From NCBI RefSeq assembly GCF_006438915.1, contig NZ_RCZE01000003.1, positions 253,070-317,069 of the forward strand: 64,000 nucleotides of DNA. The letters run 5' to 3'. A model generated the notes under the pieces. It searched no databases, was not told the origin of the DNA, and saw only the letters and a program-made list of their open reading frames with translations. A program made the translations under genes and the position numbers. This DNA is from Pseudomonas arsenicoxydans (GTDB taxonomy: Bacteria > Pseudomonadota > Gammaproteobacteria > Pseudomonadales > Pseudomonadaceae). This document shows positions 34,183-44,341 of the stretch, one piece after another; within the stretch, counting starts at the first letter, position 1, and each line of letters begins with the position of its first letter.

Positions 34183-36810
34183 TTAAGCCTTGGCTGCCGG
34201 ACGCTTGTCTTCAACCGTCCACTTGCCGCCGTCGTAGTACGCCTTCCAGCCAGTCGGCTTACCGTCGACTTCTGTCTGCACATACTGCTCTTTGGTCTTG
34301 CGGCTATAACGGATCACAGAAGGGAGACCGTCCGGATCTTTCTTCGGCGCTTCGCAGAGGAAGTGGTACTTCGGATCGATCTCATCCTTGTGCGGCACAA
34401 TTTCCATGACCAGCGGAGCACGAGTCTCGCGGTTTTTCGGGAATTGGCTGGCCGCCAGGAACAGGCCGGAAGCACCGTCGCGCAGGATGTAGGTGTCGTT
34501 GACCTTTTCGCATTTCAGCTCAGGCATCTTCACCGGGTCCATCTTCGGCGGGGCTGCGTCACCGCTCTTCAGCAGCTTGCGGGTATTCTTGCACGTCGCG
34601 TTGGTGCAACCGAAGAACTTGCCGAAACGGCCAGTCTTGAGCTGCATCTCGCTGCCGCACTTGTCACATTCAAGGCTCGGACCTTCATAGCCTTTGATGC
34701 GATAGGTGCCCTCTTCGATTTCGTAGCCCGAGCAATCCGGGTTGTTACCGCAGATATGCAACTTGCGCTTCTCGTCGAGCAAGTAAGCGTCCATCGCCGT
34801 GCTGCAGATCGGGCAGCGATGTTTGCCACGCAGCACCAACGACTCCGACTCACCCTCGTCGTCCGCGGCGATTTCATCACCCGGCACCAGGTTGACGGTG
34901 GCCTTGCAGCGTTCTTTCGGCGGCAGGCTGTAGCCCGAGCAGCCGAGGAATACGCCGGTCGAGGCCGTACGAATCTGCATCGGACGGCCGCAGGTCAGGC
35001 ACGGAATGTCGGTCATGACCGGCTGGTTGGCGCGCATGCCGTTTTCGGCGCTTTCGGCTACTTCGAGTTTTTTCTTGAAGTCACCGTAGAACTCGTCCAG
35101 CACGTTTTTCCAGTCGCGCTCGCCCTGGGCCACGTCATCGAGGTTCTCTTCCATGCCGGCGGTGAAGCCGTAGTCCATCAGGTTGGAGAAGCTCTCGGAC
35201 AGACGCTCGGTGACGATGTCGCCCATCTTTTCCGAATAGAAACGACGGTTATGCAGCGCAACGTAGCCGCGGTCCTGGATGGTCGAAATGATCGCTGCGT
35301 AGGTCGAAGGACGACCGATGCCGCGTTTTTCCATTTCTTTGACCAGGCTCGCTTCCGAGTAACGCGCAGGCGGCTTGGTAAAGTGCTGGGTCGGATCAAG
35401 CTTGATAAGCTTCATCGCGTCGCCCTGAGCCATGTCCGGCAGCACATCGTCGTCGCCTGGCTTGGCAATTTGCGGCATTACGCGGGTGTAACCGTCGAAC
35501 TTGAGGATGCGGCCCTTGGCACGCAGCTCGAAATCGCCGGCACCCACGGTGACGGTGGTCGACAGGTATTGCGCCGGCAGCATCTGGCAGGCGAGGAACT
35601 GGCGCCAGATCAGCTCGTAGAGCCGCTCCGCATCACGCTCCATGCCCGACAGCTTGCTTGGCTCGGTGTTGGCGTCGGAGGGACGAATCGCTTCGTGAGC
35701 CTCTTGTGCGCCTTCCTTGCTGCTGTAGACGTTCGGGATTTCCGGCAGGTACTTCTTGCCGAACTCGCCTTCAATATAAGCGCGCGCCATCGTCACGGCA
35801 TCGGCCGAGAGATTGGTGGAGTCGGTACGCATGTAAGTGATGTAGCCGGCTTCGTACAGACGCTGGGCCATCATCATGGTTTTCTTCACGCCGAAGCCCA
35901 GGCGGTTGCTCGCAGCCTGTTGCAGGGTGGACGTGATGAAAGGGGCCGACGGCTTGCTGCTGGTCGGTTTGTCTTCGCGCTTTACGATGCTGTAGCTGGA
36001 AGCCTTGAGCTTTTCCAGCGCGGCCATGGCCTGTGCTTCGTTAAGCGGCTTGAAGGCCTCGCCTTTCTCACGCGCCACGTCAAAGCGCACAGTTGCGCCT
36101 TTGGCGGTGCCGAGGTCAGCGTGGACTTCCCAGTATTCTTCAGGGTTGAACGCACGGATTTCACGTTCGCGCTCAACCACCAGTTTTACCGCAACCGACT
36201 GCACGCGACCGGCGGACAGGCCACGGGCGATCTTGGCCCACAGCAGTGGCGAAACCATATAACCCACCACGCGGTCGAGGAAACGACGCGCCTGCTGGGC
36301 ATTTACACGGTCGATGTCCAGCTCGCCCGGTTTGGAGAAGGCTTCCTGAATCGCCTTCTTGGTGATTTCGTTGAACACCACGCGCTTGTAGCGGCTGTCG
36401 TCACCACCGATGGCTTCGCGCAGGTGCCAGGCAATGGCTTCCCCCTCGCGGTCCAAGTCGGTTGCGAGATAGATGGTGTCAGCATCTTTGGCGAGCCGGC
36501 GCAGCTCTTCGATGACTTTTTCCTTGCCCGGGAGGATCTCGTACTTGGCTTTCCAGCCATGATCGGGATCGACACCCATGCGCGAGACCAGCTGCTTGCG
36601 CGCTTTCTCTTTCGGCGTGAGCACCGGACCTTCACCCGCGGCAGCCTTGCCGCGCTTGGCGGCTGGCTCTTTGCTGGCGCTAGCCGAACCGCTGGTGGGC
36701 AGGTCTCGGATATGGCCGATACTCGACTTCACCACGTATTGGTTACCCAGATACTTGTTGATGGTCTTGGCCTTAGCCGGGGATTCCACAATGACCAGCG
36801 ATTTGCCCAT
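34183..36810 (-). CDS. topA: DNA topoisomerase I
   Basis: An 875-aa type IA topoisomerase that relaxes negative supercoils. TOPRIM domain (1-135) with Glu9 ([10 protein letters not shown]) and the DxDxE metal site D118-D120-E122 (ATDLDREGE); catalytic Tyr326 in [18 protein letters not shown] and the C-terminal zinc fingers (CLTCGRPM...C-C, CPIC...[15 protein letters not shown]...CTNATC), then a zinc-less tail. Length matches E. coli TopA (865). A low-complexity linker [20 protein letters not shown] follows the first motif (residues 40-59), as usual in Pseudomonas. The 114-bp gap upstream should carry its promoter. Confidence 0.98.
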   Translation of the reverse strand: MGKSLVIVESPAKAKTINKYLGNQYVVKSSIGHIRDLPTSGSASASKEPAAKRGKAAAGEGPVLTPKEKARKQLVSRMGVDPDHGWKAKYEILPGKEKVIEELRRLAKDADTIYLATDLDREGEAIAWHLREAIGGDDSRYKRVVFNEITKKAIQEAFSKPGELDIDRVNAQQARRFLDRVVGYMVSPLLWAKIARGLSAGRVQSVAVKLVVEREREIRAFNPEEYWEVHADLGTAKGATVRFDVAREKGEAFKPLNEAQAMAALEKLKASSYSIVKREDKPTSSKPSAPFITSTLQQAASNRLGFGVKKTMMMAQRLYEAGYITYMRTDSTNLSADAVTMARAYIEGEFGKKYLPEIPNVYSSKEGAQEAHEAIRPSDANTEPSKLSGMERDAERLYELIWRQFLACQMLPAQYLSTTVTVGAGDFELRAKGRILKFDGYTRVMPQIAKPGDDDVLPDMAQGDAMKLIKLDPTQHFTKPPARYSEASLVKEMEKRGIGRPSTYAAIISTIQDRGYVALHNRRFYSEKMGDIVTERLSESFSNLMDYGFTAGMEENLDDVAQGERDWKNVLDEFYGDFKKKLEVAESAENGMRANQPVMTDIPCLTCGRPMQIRTASTGVFLGCSGYSLPPKERCKATVNLVPGDEIAADDEGESESLVLRGKHRCPICSTAMDAYLLDEKRKLHICGNNPDCSGYEIEEGTYRIKGYEGPSLECDKCGSEMQLKTGRFGKFFGCTNATCKNTRKLLKSGDAAPPKMDPVKMPELKCEKVNDTYILRDGASGLFLAASQFPKNRETRAPLVMEIVPHKDEIDPKYHFLCEAPKKDPDGLPSVIRYSRKTKEQYVQTEVDGKPTGWKAYYDGGKWTVEDKRPAAKA

Positions 36811-36924
36811 GGATCAGAAAATTCCTGAATTCTAGAAGTGAAAGGCGGTTGGCGCCTGACGCGGCACCGCTATATATAGTGGCTACAAGGTGAGGTCAAG
36901 CGCAGGGTTTTGCGCGCACTCAGC

Positions 36925-37161
36925 TTATGGCTTCGAAAAAAGGCTTGGTTCGGCTTGCACCAAAGCAAAGCGTGGCACCTGTTCGCCGTCAACTTCAACG
37001 GACTCCAGGAACATGCTCAAGGGACGTACCCAAAAGCCGTAATCGCCATACAGGGCTTGGTAGAAGACCACTTCTTGTTCGGTTTCCGAATGCCGCGCAA
37101 CACTGAATACGCGGTACTGCGGACCTTTGTAATGTTGGTAGAGCCCAGGTTGTATCGGCAT
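36925..37161 (-). CDS. DUF1653 family protein
   Basis: A 78-aa single-domain protein: MPIQPGLYQHYKGPQYRVFS...VVFYQALYGDYGFWVRPLSMF. This is the full DUF1653 fold, usually a small SH3-like cytoplasmic protein of unknown role. The ATG after GAGG is preferred to an in-frame TTG six codons upstream. It lies 99 bp downstream of fadA beyond a terminator, so it is largely separate from fadBA. Confidence 0.87.
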   Translation of the reverse strand: MPIQPGLYQHYKGPQYRVFSVARHSETEQEVVFYQALYGDYGFWVRPLSMFLESVEVDGEQVPRFALVQAEPSLFSKP

Positions 37162-37210
37162 GGTTTGGCCCTCACTCAAATCTTTTCAAAATAAAAACAA
37201 AAATAAATTT

Positions 37211-37243
37211 AGAAAAACAAAAACCGGGGCACTTGGCCCCGGC
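37211..37243 (-). terminator. Intrinsic terminator after fadBA
   Basis: On the minus strand CCGGGGC-CAAGT-GCCCCGG then TTTTTGTTTTTC, 18 bases past the fadA stop. Confidence 0.92.
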
Positions 37244-37260
37244 TTCCGTCAACGGATCGC

Positions 37261-38442
<1,182 letters not shown>

Positions 38443-38468
38443 TCACTCTCGCTCAAGTGTTGGGACGC

Positions 38469-40616
38469 TTAACCGAAGAACCGTTGGCCGGTTTTGGCCA
38501 TTTCACGCAGTTTTGCGGTCGGGTGGTACAGCGCGCCCAAATCAGCGTACTGGTCAGCCAGGGCAACGAACTCGGCAACACCGATCGAGTCGATGTAGCG
38601 CAGCGCACCGCCACGGAATGGAGGGAAACCAATACCGTAGACCAGACCCATGTCGGCTTCGGCAGCAGTTTCGACGATGCCGTCTTCCAGGCAACGCACG
38701 GTTTCCAGGCACAGCGGGACCATCATCCAGTTGATAATGTCTTCGTCAGTGACTTCGCGCTGCTCGTAAACGATCGGCTTGAGCACTTCCAGCACCGATG
38801 GATCGGCGACTTTCTTCTGCTTGCCGCGCTTGTCGGTTTCGTAGGCGTAGAAGCCCTTGCCGTTCTTCTGGCCCAGGCGCTTGGCTTCGTAGAGCACGTC
38901 GATCGCGGTGCGGCGGTCGTCTTTCATGCGGTCCGGGAAGCCTTCAGCCATCACGTCACGACCGTGGTGGCCGGTGTCAATGCCGACCACGTCCATCAGG
39001 TACGCCGGGCCCATTGGCCAGCCGAATTTTTCCATGACCTTGTCGATACGGACGAAGTCCACACCGGCGCTGACCAGTTTGGCGAAACCGCCGAAGTACG
39101 GGAACAGTACGCGGTTGACCAGGAAGCCCGGGCAGTCGTTGACGACGATCGGGTTCTTGCCCATTTTCTTGGCGTAGGCAACCGTGGTGGCAACAGCCAG
39201 CTCGCTGGACTTCTCGCCACGAATCACTTCAACCAGCGGCATCATGTGCACTGGGTTGAAGAAGTGCATGCCAACGAAGTTTTCCGGACGCTTGAGGGCC
39301 TTGGCCAGCAAGGTGATGGAAATGGTCGAGGTGTTGGACGCGAGGATGGTGTCCTCTTTGACCTTGTCTTCGACTTCAGCCAAAACCTTCTGCTTGACGT
39401 TCGGGTTCTCGACAACCGCTTCAACCACCAGATCCACGTGACCGAAATCACCGTAGGACAGAGTCGGACGAATGCCGTTAAGTACTTCAGCCATTTTCGC
39501 CGGGGTCATGCGACCTTTATCAACGCGGCCCACCAGCAGCTTGGCGGCTTCAGCCAAGCCTTGCTCGATGCCGTGCTCGTTGATGTCTTTCATCAGGATC
39601 GGCGTACCTTTGGAGGCCGACTGATAAGCGATACCGCCCCCCATGATGCCGGCGCCCAATACGGCAGCCTGCTTCACGTCCTTGGCGATTTCGTCGTAGG
39701 CCTTGGCCTTCTTCTTCAGTTCCTGATCGTTCAGGAACAGACCGATCAAGCTCTGCGCGGCAGAGGTCTTGGCCAGCTTGACGAAACCGGCGGCTTCGAC
39801 TTCCAGTGCTTTGTCGCGACCGAAGTTCGCGGCTTTCTGAATGGTCTTGATCGCTTCAACCGGCGCCGGGTAGTTCGGGCCAGCCTGACCGGCGACGAAA
39901 CCTTTGGCGGTTTCGAAAGCCATCATTTGTTCGATTGCGTTCAGCTTCAGCTTTTCCAGCTTCGGTTGACGCTTGGCCTTGTGGTCGAACTCGCCGGAAA
40001 TGGCGCGCTTGATCAGTTCCAGGGCCGCTTCCTGCAGTTTCTCAGGCGCAACCACGGCATCCACTGCGCCGACTTTCAGCGCGTCTTCAGGACGGTTTTC
40101 CTTACCCGCGGCAATCCACTCGATGGCGTTGTCGGCACCGATCAGGCGTGGCAGACGCACGGTACCGCCGAAGCCCGGGTAGATGCCCAGTTTGACTTCC
40201 GGCAGACCGATCTTGGCCTTGGTGGACATGACGCGGTAGTCCGCCGCCAGGCACATCTCCAGACCGCCACCCAGGGCGATACCGTTGATTGCTGCGACAG
40301 TCGGGACGTTGAGGTCTTCGAAATCGCTGAAAATCTTGTTGGCTTCCAGATTGCCAGCAACGAGCTCGGCATCAGGCAGCTTGAAGTTTTCGACAAATTC
40401 GGTGATGTCGGCGCCGACGATGAACACGTCCTTGCCACTGCTGACGATCACGCCCTTGATCGAAGCATCTGCCTTGATGGTGTCCACAGCCTGACGCAGT
40501 TCGTTCAGGGTTAGACGGTTGAACTTGTTGACGGACTCACCCTTGAGGTCGAATTTCAATTCGACGATGCCACTTTCAAGAGCCTTAACCGTGATGGCTT
40601 TACCTTCGTAAATCAT
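38469..40616 (-). CDS. fadB: Fatty-acid oxidation complex subunit alpha FadB
   Basis: A 715-aa multifunctional enzyme. The N-terminal enoyl-CoA hydratase/isomerase half (1-190: [55 protein letters not shown]) precedes the 3-hydroxyacyl-CoA dehydrogenase half (from [13 protein letters not shown] at about 317), with [25 protein letters not shown] and the C-terminal helical domain. Start at the ATG after GGAG. It opens fadBA; PsrA control is expected from family knowledge, but I see no canonical PsrA box here, only the inverted repeat at 40761. Confidence 0.98.
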   Translation of the reverse strand: MIYEGKAITVKALESGIVELKFDLKGESVNKFNRLTLNELRQAVDTIKADASIKGVIVSSGKDVFIVGADITEFVENFKLPDAELVAGNLEANKIFSDFEDLNVPTVAAINGIALGGGLEMCLAADYRVMSTKAKIGLPEVKLGIYPGFGGTVRLPRLIGADNAIEWIAAGKENRPEDALKVGAVDAVVAPEKLQEAALELIKRAISGEFDHKAKRQPKLEKLKLNAIEQMMAFETAKGFVAGQAGPNYPAPVEAIKTIQKAANFGRDKALEVEAAGFVKLAKTSAAQSLIGLFLNDQELKKKAKAYDEIAKDVKQAAVLGAGIMGGGIAYQSASKGTPILMKDINEHGIEQGLAEAAKLLVGRVDKGRMTPAKMAEVLNGIRPTLSYGDFGHVDLVVEAVVENPNVKQKVLAEVEDKVKEDTILASNTSTISITLLAKALKRPENFVGMHFFNPVHMMPLVEVIRGEKSSELAVATTVAYAKKMGKNPIVVNDCPGFLVNRVLFPYFGGFAKLVSAGVDFVRIDKVMEKFGWPMGPAYLMDVVGIDTGHHGRDVMAEGFPDRMKDDRRTAIDVLYEAKRLGQKNGKGFYAYETDKRGKQKKVADPSVLEVLKPIVYEQREVTDEDIINWMMVPLCLETVRCLEDGIVETAAEADMGLVYGIGFPPFRGGALRYIDSIGVAEFVALADQYADLGALYHPTAKLREMAKTGQRFFG

Positions 40617-40760
40617 CAACTGATCTCCACGATATGGAAGCTGAACAGTACACGTCGGACGCAGGCGAATGGCTCGGCAGGACGTTAAACGTCAATGCTA
40701 CGCCAATCCACCCGGCACACCCTCCAACGCGATAGTCGGGATTCTGTAGGAGCGATCTGA

Positions 40761-40795
40761 AATACAAACGCTCAATTCATACGCCCGTTTGATTT
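40761..40795. promoter_or_regulatory. Inverted repeat upstream of fadBA
   Basis: AAATACAAACG and CGTTTGATTT are complementary except one bulged base, separated by 15 bases. The CAAAC / GTTTG halves are those of a PsrA box but the spacing (17 rather than 2-4) is wrong. It lies 145-180 bases before the fadB ATG. Candidate operator, protein unknown. Confidence 0.35.
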
Positions 40796-41067
40796 GGGTA
40801 CGCCACCTTCACGGAATTTCCGACAATTGTCAATCGCCCAAAATACGGGTTGAAACGCGACTTTGCGGTCACTTCCGTACTACGAAGATCTTCAACACGC
40901 AGATGCATGCGAACTCATTCATAGAATCAATAGTTAGAAAAGTCGCCCTAATCCGCTGCAGCCCGCGTTTAACAAGCTACGCTGGCATGAACCAGATGAA
41001 CGCGCTTGGCGAATGCCCGGCGTAAGATCAGCCCTACAGCGAATTACCGGCCTGCCTGGCCAACCCC

Positions 41068-41093
41068 AGCCCGATGATGATGTCGGGCTTTTT
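41068..41093 (+). terminator. Orphan intrinsic terminator (possible small-RNA 3' end)
   Basis: AGCCCGA-TGATGATG-TCGGGCT followed by TTTTATT on the plus strand. The nearest plus-strand gene upstream is sulA, over 8 kb away, so it should end a non-coding transcript that starts within this gap, or stop antisense reading into the 41146 gene. Confidence 0.65.
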
Positions 41094-41145
41094 ATTGCCT
41101 GTCTGTCGGACCATTCGCGCCATTGCAGCGCGAAATGTCCTCAAC

Positions 41146-41583
41146 TCATGCCAGAGCTTTCAGCACGGCGTCAATGTCCTGCAAAACAGTCGCCTCACCC
41201 TTCTCCCCCCAATACAAGGTGATCATCTGCTTGTCCGCCTCGACCTTGTAGACGTTGGCTGGCAATTTTTCGAAATGATTGAGCAACGCTCGATCCTCGC
41301 AAACCTCCTGCCACTGATTCACCCACACACCCGGTGATTTTTGCCAGTAACTCCAGCACGCAGGCTGATTACCACGGCGCGGCCGATGGTACTGCGCGCA
41401 CGGGCTCGGCGGCTCCTGGCTCAACCAGTGCGGCCACTCCTGAGGCGCCAGCTGCATGGCCAGGCCAATGCGTCGCGCCTCCATGCGCAGGGCGATGCGC
41501 CCGCTCTGACCGCGCGACGGTCGCAACCATGCCAGTGGACTCAGCACCACCAACAGGATTGACACCACTATCCAGACCGTCAT
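41146..41583 (-). CDS. Membrane-anchored hypothetical protein
   Basis: A 145-aa protein starting MTVWIVVSILLVVLSPLAWL, a single N-terminal TM anchor, after GGGAG. The rest is soluble with conserved-looking Trp/Tyr-rich segments (APQEWPHWLSQEPP, CWSYWQKSPGVWVNQW) and a C-terminal TLYWGEKGEATVLQDIDAVL. No family recognised; it matches the position of the PA3016-type gene. Divergent from the universal stress gene, 104 bp apart. Confidence 0.78.
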   Translation of the reverse strand: MTVWIVVSILLVVLSPLAWLRPSRGQSGRIALRMEARRIGLAMQLAPQEWPHWLSQEPPSPCAQYHRPRRGNQPACWSYWQKSPGVWVNQWQEVCEDRALLNHFEKLPANVYKVEADKQMITLYWGEKGEATVLQDIDAVLKALA

Positions 41584-41687
41584 ATCTGTACTCCCGATTC
41601 TTGATGAGCGCATACAGTCACTTTGGAACCATTGCGCTTGAAACCAGCCATACTTACCAATATTGCAATCCTCAGGAGGAGCACCTC

Positions 41688-42125
41688 ATGCCCTACAACC
41701 ATATTCTGGTCGCTGTAGATCTAACCGAAGAGTGCGACCCTGTAATCCACCGCGCTCGCGAGCTGTCTGTGAGCAACGGGGCGAAGTTGTCCCTGGTGCA
41801 CATTGTCGAGCCAATGGCCATGGCCTTTGGCGGCGACGTCCCCATGGACCTGTCACAACTGCAACAACAGCAGTTCGATCAGGCCAAGGAGCGCCTTGAG
41901 CGCTTGAAGCTCAAATACGCCGAGCTTGAGGGCGCCAACTGCCACCTGACCTACGGCCAGCCACGCCAGGAAATCCACCACTTCGCCAAGGAACAATCCT
42001 GCGACCTGATCGTGGTGGGCAGCCATGGTCGACATGGCCTGGCCTTGCTGCTGGGCTCGACCGCCAATGACGTGCTGCACGGTGCGCCATGCGATGTGCT
42101 CGCGGTGCACCTAGTCAAACGCTGA
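41688..42125 (+). CDS. Universal stress protein, UspA family
   Basis: A 145-aa Usp domain. N-terminal YNHILVAVDLTEECDPVIHRA, the loop VHIVEPMAMAFGGD, and the nucleotide-binding region DLIVVGSHGRHGLALLLGST. That last loop has GxxG-x8-GS, one residue shorter than the usual x9, as in UspA-like proteins that bind ATP poorly or not at all. Very strong AGGAGGAG site. Monocistronic, closed by a strong terminator. Likely a stress-induced homodimer; molecular role unknown. Confidence 0.93.
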   Translation: MPYNHILVAVDLTEECDPVIHRARELSVSNGAKLSLVHIVEPMAMAFGGDVPMDLSQLQQQQFDQAKERLERLKLKYAELEGANCHLTYGQPRQEIHHFAKEQSCDLIVVGSHGRHGLALLLGSTANDVLHGAPCDVLAVHLVKR

Positions 42126-42156
42126 AACACAGAACCTGTAGATCGCACTCCATACG

Positions 42157-42194
42157 AAAAGCCCGGCGTTCATCACTGAACGCCGGGCTTTTTT
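42157..42194. terminator. Bidirectional terminator between usp and uup
   Basis: AAAAGCCCGGCGTTCA / TGAACGCCGGGCTTTT with a 4-base loop and T6; between convergent genes. Confidence 0.93.
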
Positions 42195-42207
42195 GTTACG
42201 GGATCAA

Positions 42208-44127
42208 TCAGGCATCCAGCTCGGCCCAGCGCTCGACCATCACGTCGAGCTCAGCCTGCAACCGCTCCAACTGCTCAATCACCGCAGCCGTCTCGGCAGC
42301 AGGACGCTGATAGAACCCGGCGTCAGCCATTTTCGCTTCAACCGCCGCAATTTGCTGTTCCATGGCTTCGATCTGAGCAGGCAACATTTCCAGCTCACGC
42401 TGATGCTTGTAGCTAAGCTTCTTCTTCGCCACCGGCGCTTCAACCGCAGCACCGACAGGCGCCGCTTCAGCCGTTACAACGGCGGAGGTCAGGTCAGCCT
42501 TGCCGGACTTGCTCTCGGTCACGCCCAACAGGCGCGGCGAGCCGCCCTGACGCAGCCAGTCCTGATAACCACCGACGTATTCACGAACCTTGCCTTCACC
42601 TTCGAAGACCAGGGTGCTGGTGACCACGTTGTCGAGGAATGCCCGGTCGTGACTGACCATCAACACGGTACCGTTGAAGGTCAGCAGGACCTCTTCCAGC
42701 AGTTCGAGGGTTTCGACGTCGAGGTCGTTGGTCGGTTCGTCGAGGACCAGCAGGTTTGCCGGTTTGCTGAACAGTTTGGCCAGCAACAGACGGGCACGCT
42801 CACCACCGGACAGCGCCTTGACCGGCGTGCGGGCACGCTGCGGGCTGAACAGGAAGTCACCGAGGTAGCTCAGCACGTGACGGCTCTGACCATCGATATC
42901 GATGAAGTCGCGACCTTCGGCCACGTTGTCGATCACAGTCTTTTCCAGGTCCAGCTGATGGCGCAACTGGTCGAAGTAGGCCACGTCGATGCGCGTCCCC
43001 TCTTCCACTGTGCCGCTGGTTGGCTGCAGACCGCTGAGCATCAGTTTCAACAGTGTGGTCTTGCCGGTACCGTTGGCGCCGAGCAGACCGATACGGTCGC
43101 CGCGCGTCAGGACCATCGAGAAATCCTTGATCAGGAACGGGCCGCCCGGGTGAGCAAAGCTCACGTTTTCGAGGACCATCACCTGCTTGCCGGACTTATC
43201 AGCGGTGTCCAGCTGAATGTTCGCCTTGCCGGTGCGCTCGCGACGCTCGCTACGCTCTACGCGCAAAGCCTTCAATGCGCGGACGCGACCTTCATTACGG
43301 GTGCGACGAGCCTTGATGCCCTGGCGGATCCAGACTTCTTCCTGGGCCAGTTTCTTGTCGAACAGCGCGTTGGCGGTTTCTTCGGCGGCCAGCGAGGCTT
43401 CTTTGTGCACGAGGAAACTGGCGTAGTCGCCGTTCCAGTCGATCAGGCCACCGCGATCCAGTTCGAGGATGCGGGTCGCGAGGTTCTGCAGGAATGAACG
43501 GTCGTGCGTGATGAACAACACGGCGCCCTGGAAATCCTTCAGCGCTTCTTCGAGCCAGGCGATGGCACCGATATCCAGGTGGTTGGTGGGTTCGTCGAGC
43601 AGCAGCAGGTCCGGTTCGGAAACCAGGGCCTGAGCCAGCAGCACGCGACGACGCCAGCCGCCGGACAATTCAGCGAGGGTCTTGTCGGCGGGCAACTGCA
43701 GACGACTCAAGGTGCTGTCGACCAGTTGCTGCAAACGCCAGCCATCGCGGGCTTCGAGGTCGTGCTGGACGTGCATCAGCTTGTCCAGGTCGGCGTCGGT
43801 GACGATGTTCTGGCTCAGGTGGTGATACTGCGCGAGCAGCTCGCCCACACCGTCCAGTCCTTCGGCAACCACGTCGAACACGGTCCGCTCGTCGGCTACC
43901 GGCAATTCTTGCGGCAATTCGCCGATCTTGAGGCCTGGTGCGCGCCAAACGGAGCCCTCATCGGGCTTCTGGTCGCCCTTGACGAGCTTCATCATGCTGG
44001 ACTTGCCAGTGCCATTGCGGCCGATGATGCACACCCGCTCACCACGGGCGATCTGCCAGGACACCTTGTCCAACAACGGCATAGCGCCGAAAGCAAGGGA
44101 CACATCGCTGAATTTGAGCAGGGTCAT
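42208..44127 (-). CDS. uup: ABC-F family ATPase Uup
   Basis: A 639-aa soluble ABC-F protein acting on ribosomes or DNA-linked processes (Uup affects precise transposon excision in E. coli). Two ATPase cassettes: Walker A GRNGTGKSSMM and GANGTGKTTLL; signatures LSGGWRRRVLLAQ and LSGGERARLLLAK; Walker B LLLLDEPTNHLD and LLVLDEPTNDLD. The linker is basic (KARRTRNEGRVRALK). The C-terminal coiled coil (LSYKHQRELEMLPAQIEAME...) is the DNA-binding Uup tail. Start after GGAGAAG. Confidence 0.96.
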   Translation of the reverse strand: MTLLKFSDVSLAFGAMPLLDKVSWQIARGERVCIIGRNGTGKSSMMKLVKGDQKPDEGSVWRAPGLKIGELPQELPVADERTVFDVVAEGLDGVGELLAQYHHLSQNIVTDADLDKLMHVQHDLEARDGWRLQQLVDSTLSRLQLPADKTLAELSGGWRRRVLLAQALVSEPDLLLLDEPTNHLDIGAIAWLEEALKDFQGAVLFITHDRSFLQNLATRILELDRGGLIDWNGDYASFLVHKEASLAAEETANALFDKKLAQEEVWIRQGIKARRTRNEGRVRALKALRVERSERRERTGKANIQLDTADKSGKQVMVLENVSFAHPGGPFLIKDFSMVLTRGDRIGLLGANGTGKTTLLKLMLSGLQPTSGTVEEGTRIDVAYFDQLRHQLDLEKTVIDNVAEGRDFIDIDGQSRHVLSYLGDFLFSPQRARTPVKALSGGERARLLLAKLFSKPANLLVLDEPTNDLDVETLELLEEVLLTFNGTVLMVSHDRAFLDNVVTSTLVFEGEGKVREYVGGYQDWLRQGGSPRLLGVTESKSGKADLTSAVVTAEAAPVGAAVEAPVAKKKLSYKHQRELEMLPAQIEAMEQQIAAVEAKMADAGFYQRPAAETAAVIEQLERLQAELDVMVERWAELDA

Positions 44128-44291
44128 GAGCTTCTCCAAAAACCGGGCGCGCATTCTACCTGACTTGAGGCTTCAGAAGGCCGGCAATTTCACTCTCGAA
44201 GCACTCTGCATAACAAATGTTACGAACTTGGGCTGACAGGCCTGCAAAGCTTTCGCCCGTTGCTGGCAAAAGGCTAAGCTACAGATTATTC

Positions 44292-44326
44292 AGTGCGGGC
44301 AATGCCCGCACTTGTCATGTTTTTTT
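44292..44326 (+). promoter_or_regulatory. Stable leader hairpin with T-run before slt
   Basis: AGTGCGGGC-AAT-GCCCGCACT (perfect 9-bp stem) followed after 6-7 bases by T7, ending 16 bases before the slt ATG. It resembles an attenuator but the T-run is displaced from the stem. It could hide or limit transcription into slt. Confidence 0.5.
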
Positions 44327-44341
44327 CTGCCCGGACGTCTC

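Larger units (their letters stand above)
40617..41145. other. 529-bp intergenic region between fadB and the 41146 gene
   Basis: No convincing ORF on either strand. It holds the fadB leader, the CAAACG...CGTTTG repeat, a degraded REP-like CTGTAGGAGCGATCTGA at about 40745-40761, and a plus-strand terminator at 41068 with no gene in front of it. The A/T-rich middle (about 40905-40950) could contain promoters. Confidence 0.6.

Noticed and set aside
40617..40760. Canonical PsrA box before fadB
   Set aside because: No (G/C)AAAC-N2-4-GTTT(G/C) found; only separated halves at 40761-40795.
42001..42125. Universal stress protein as an ATP-binding type
   Set aside because: The GxxG-x8-GS loop is one residue short of the usual ATP-binding spacing, so I do not claim ATP binding.
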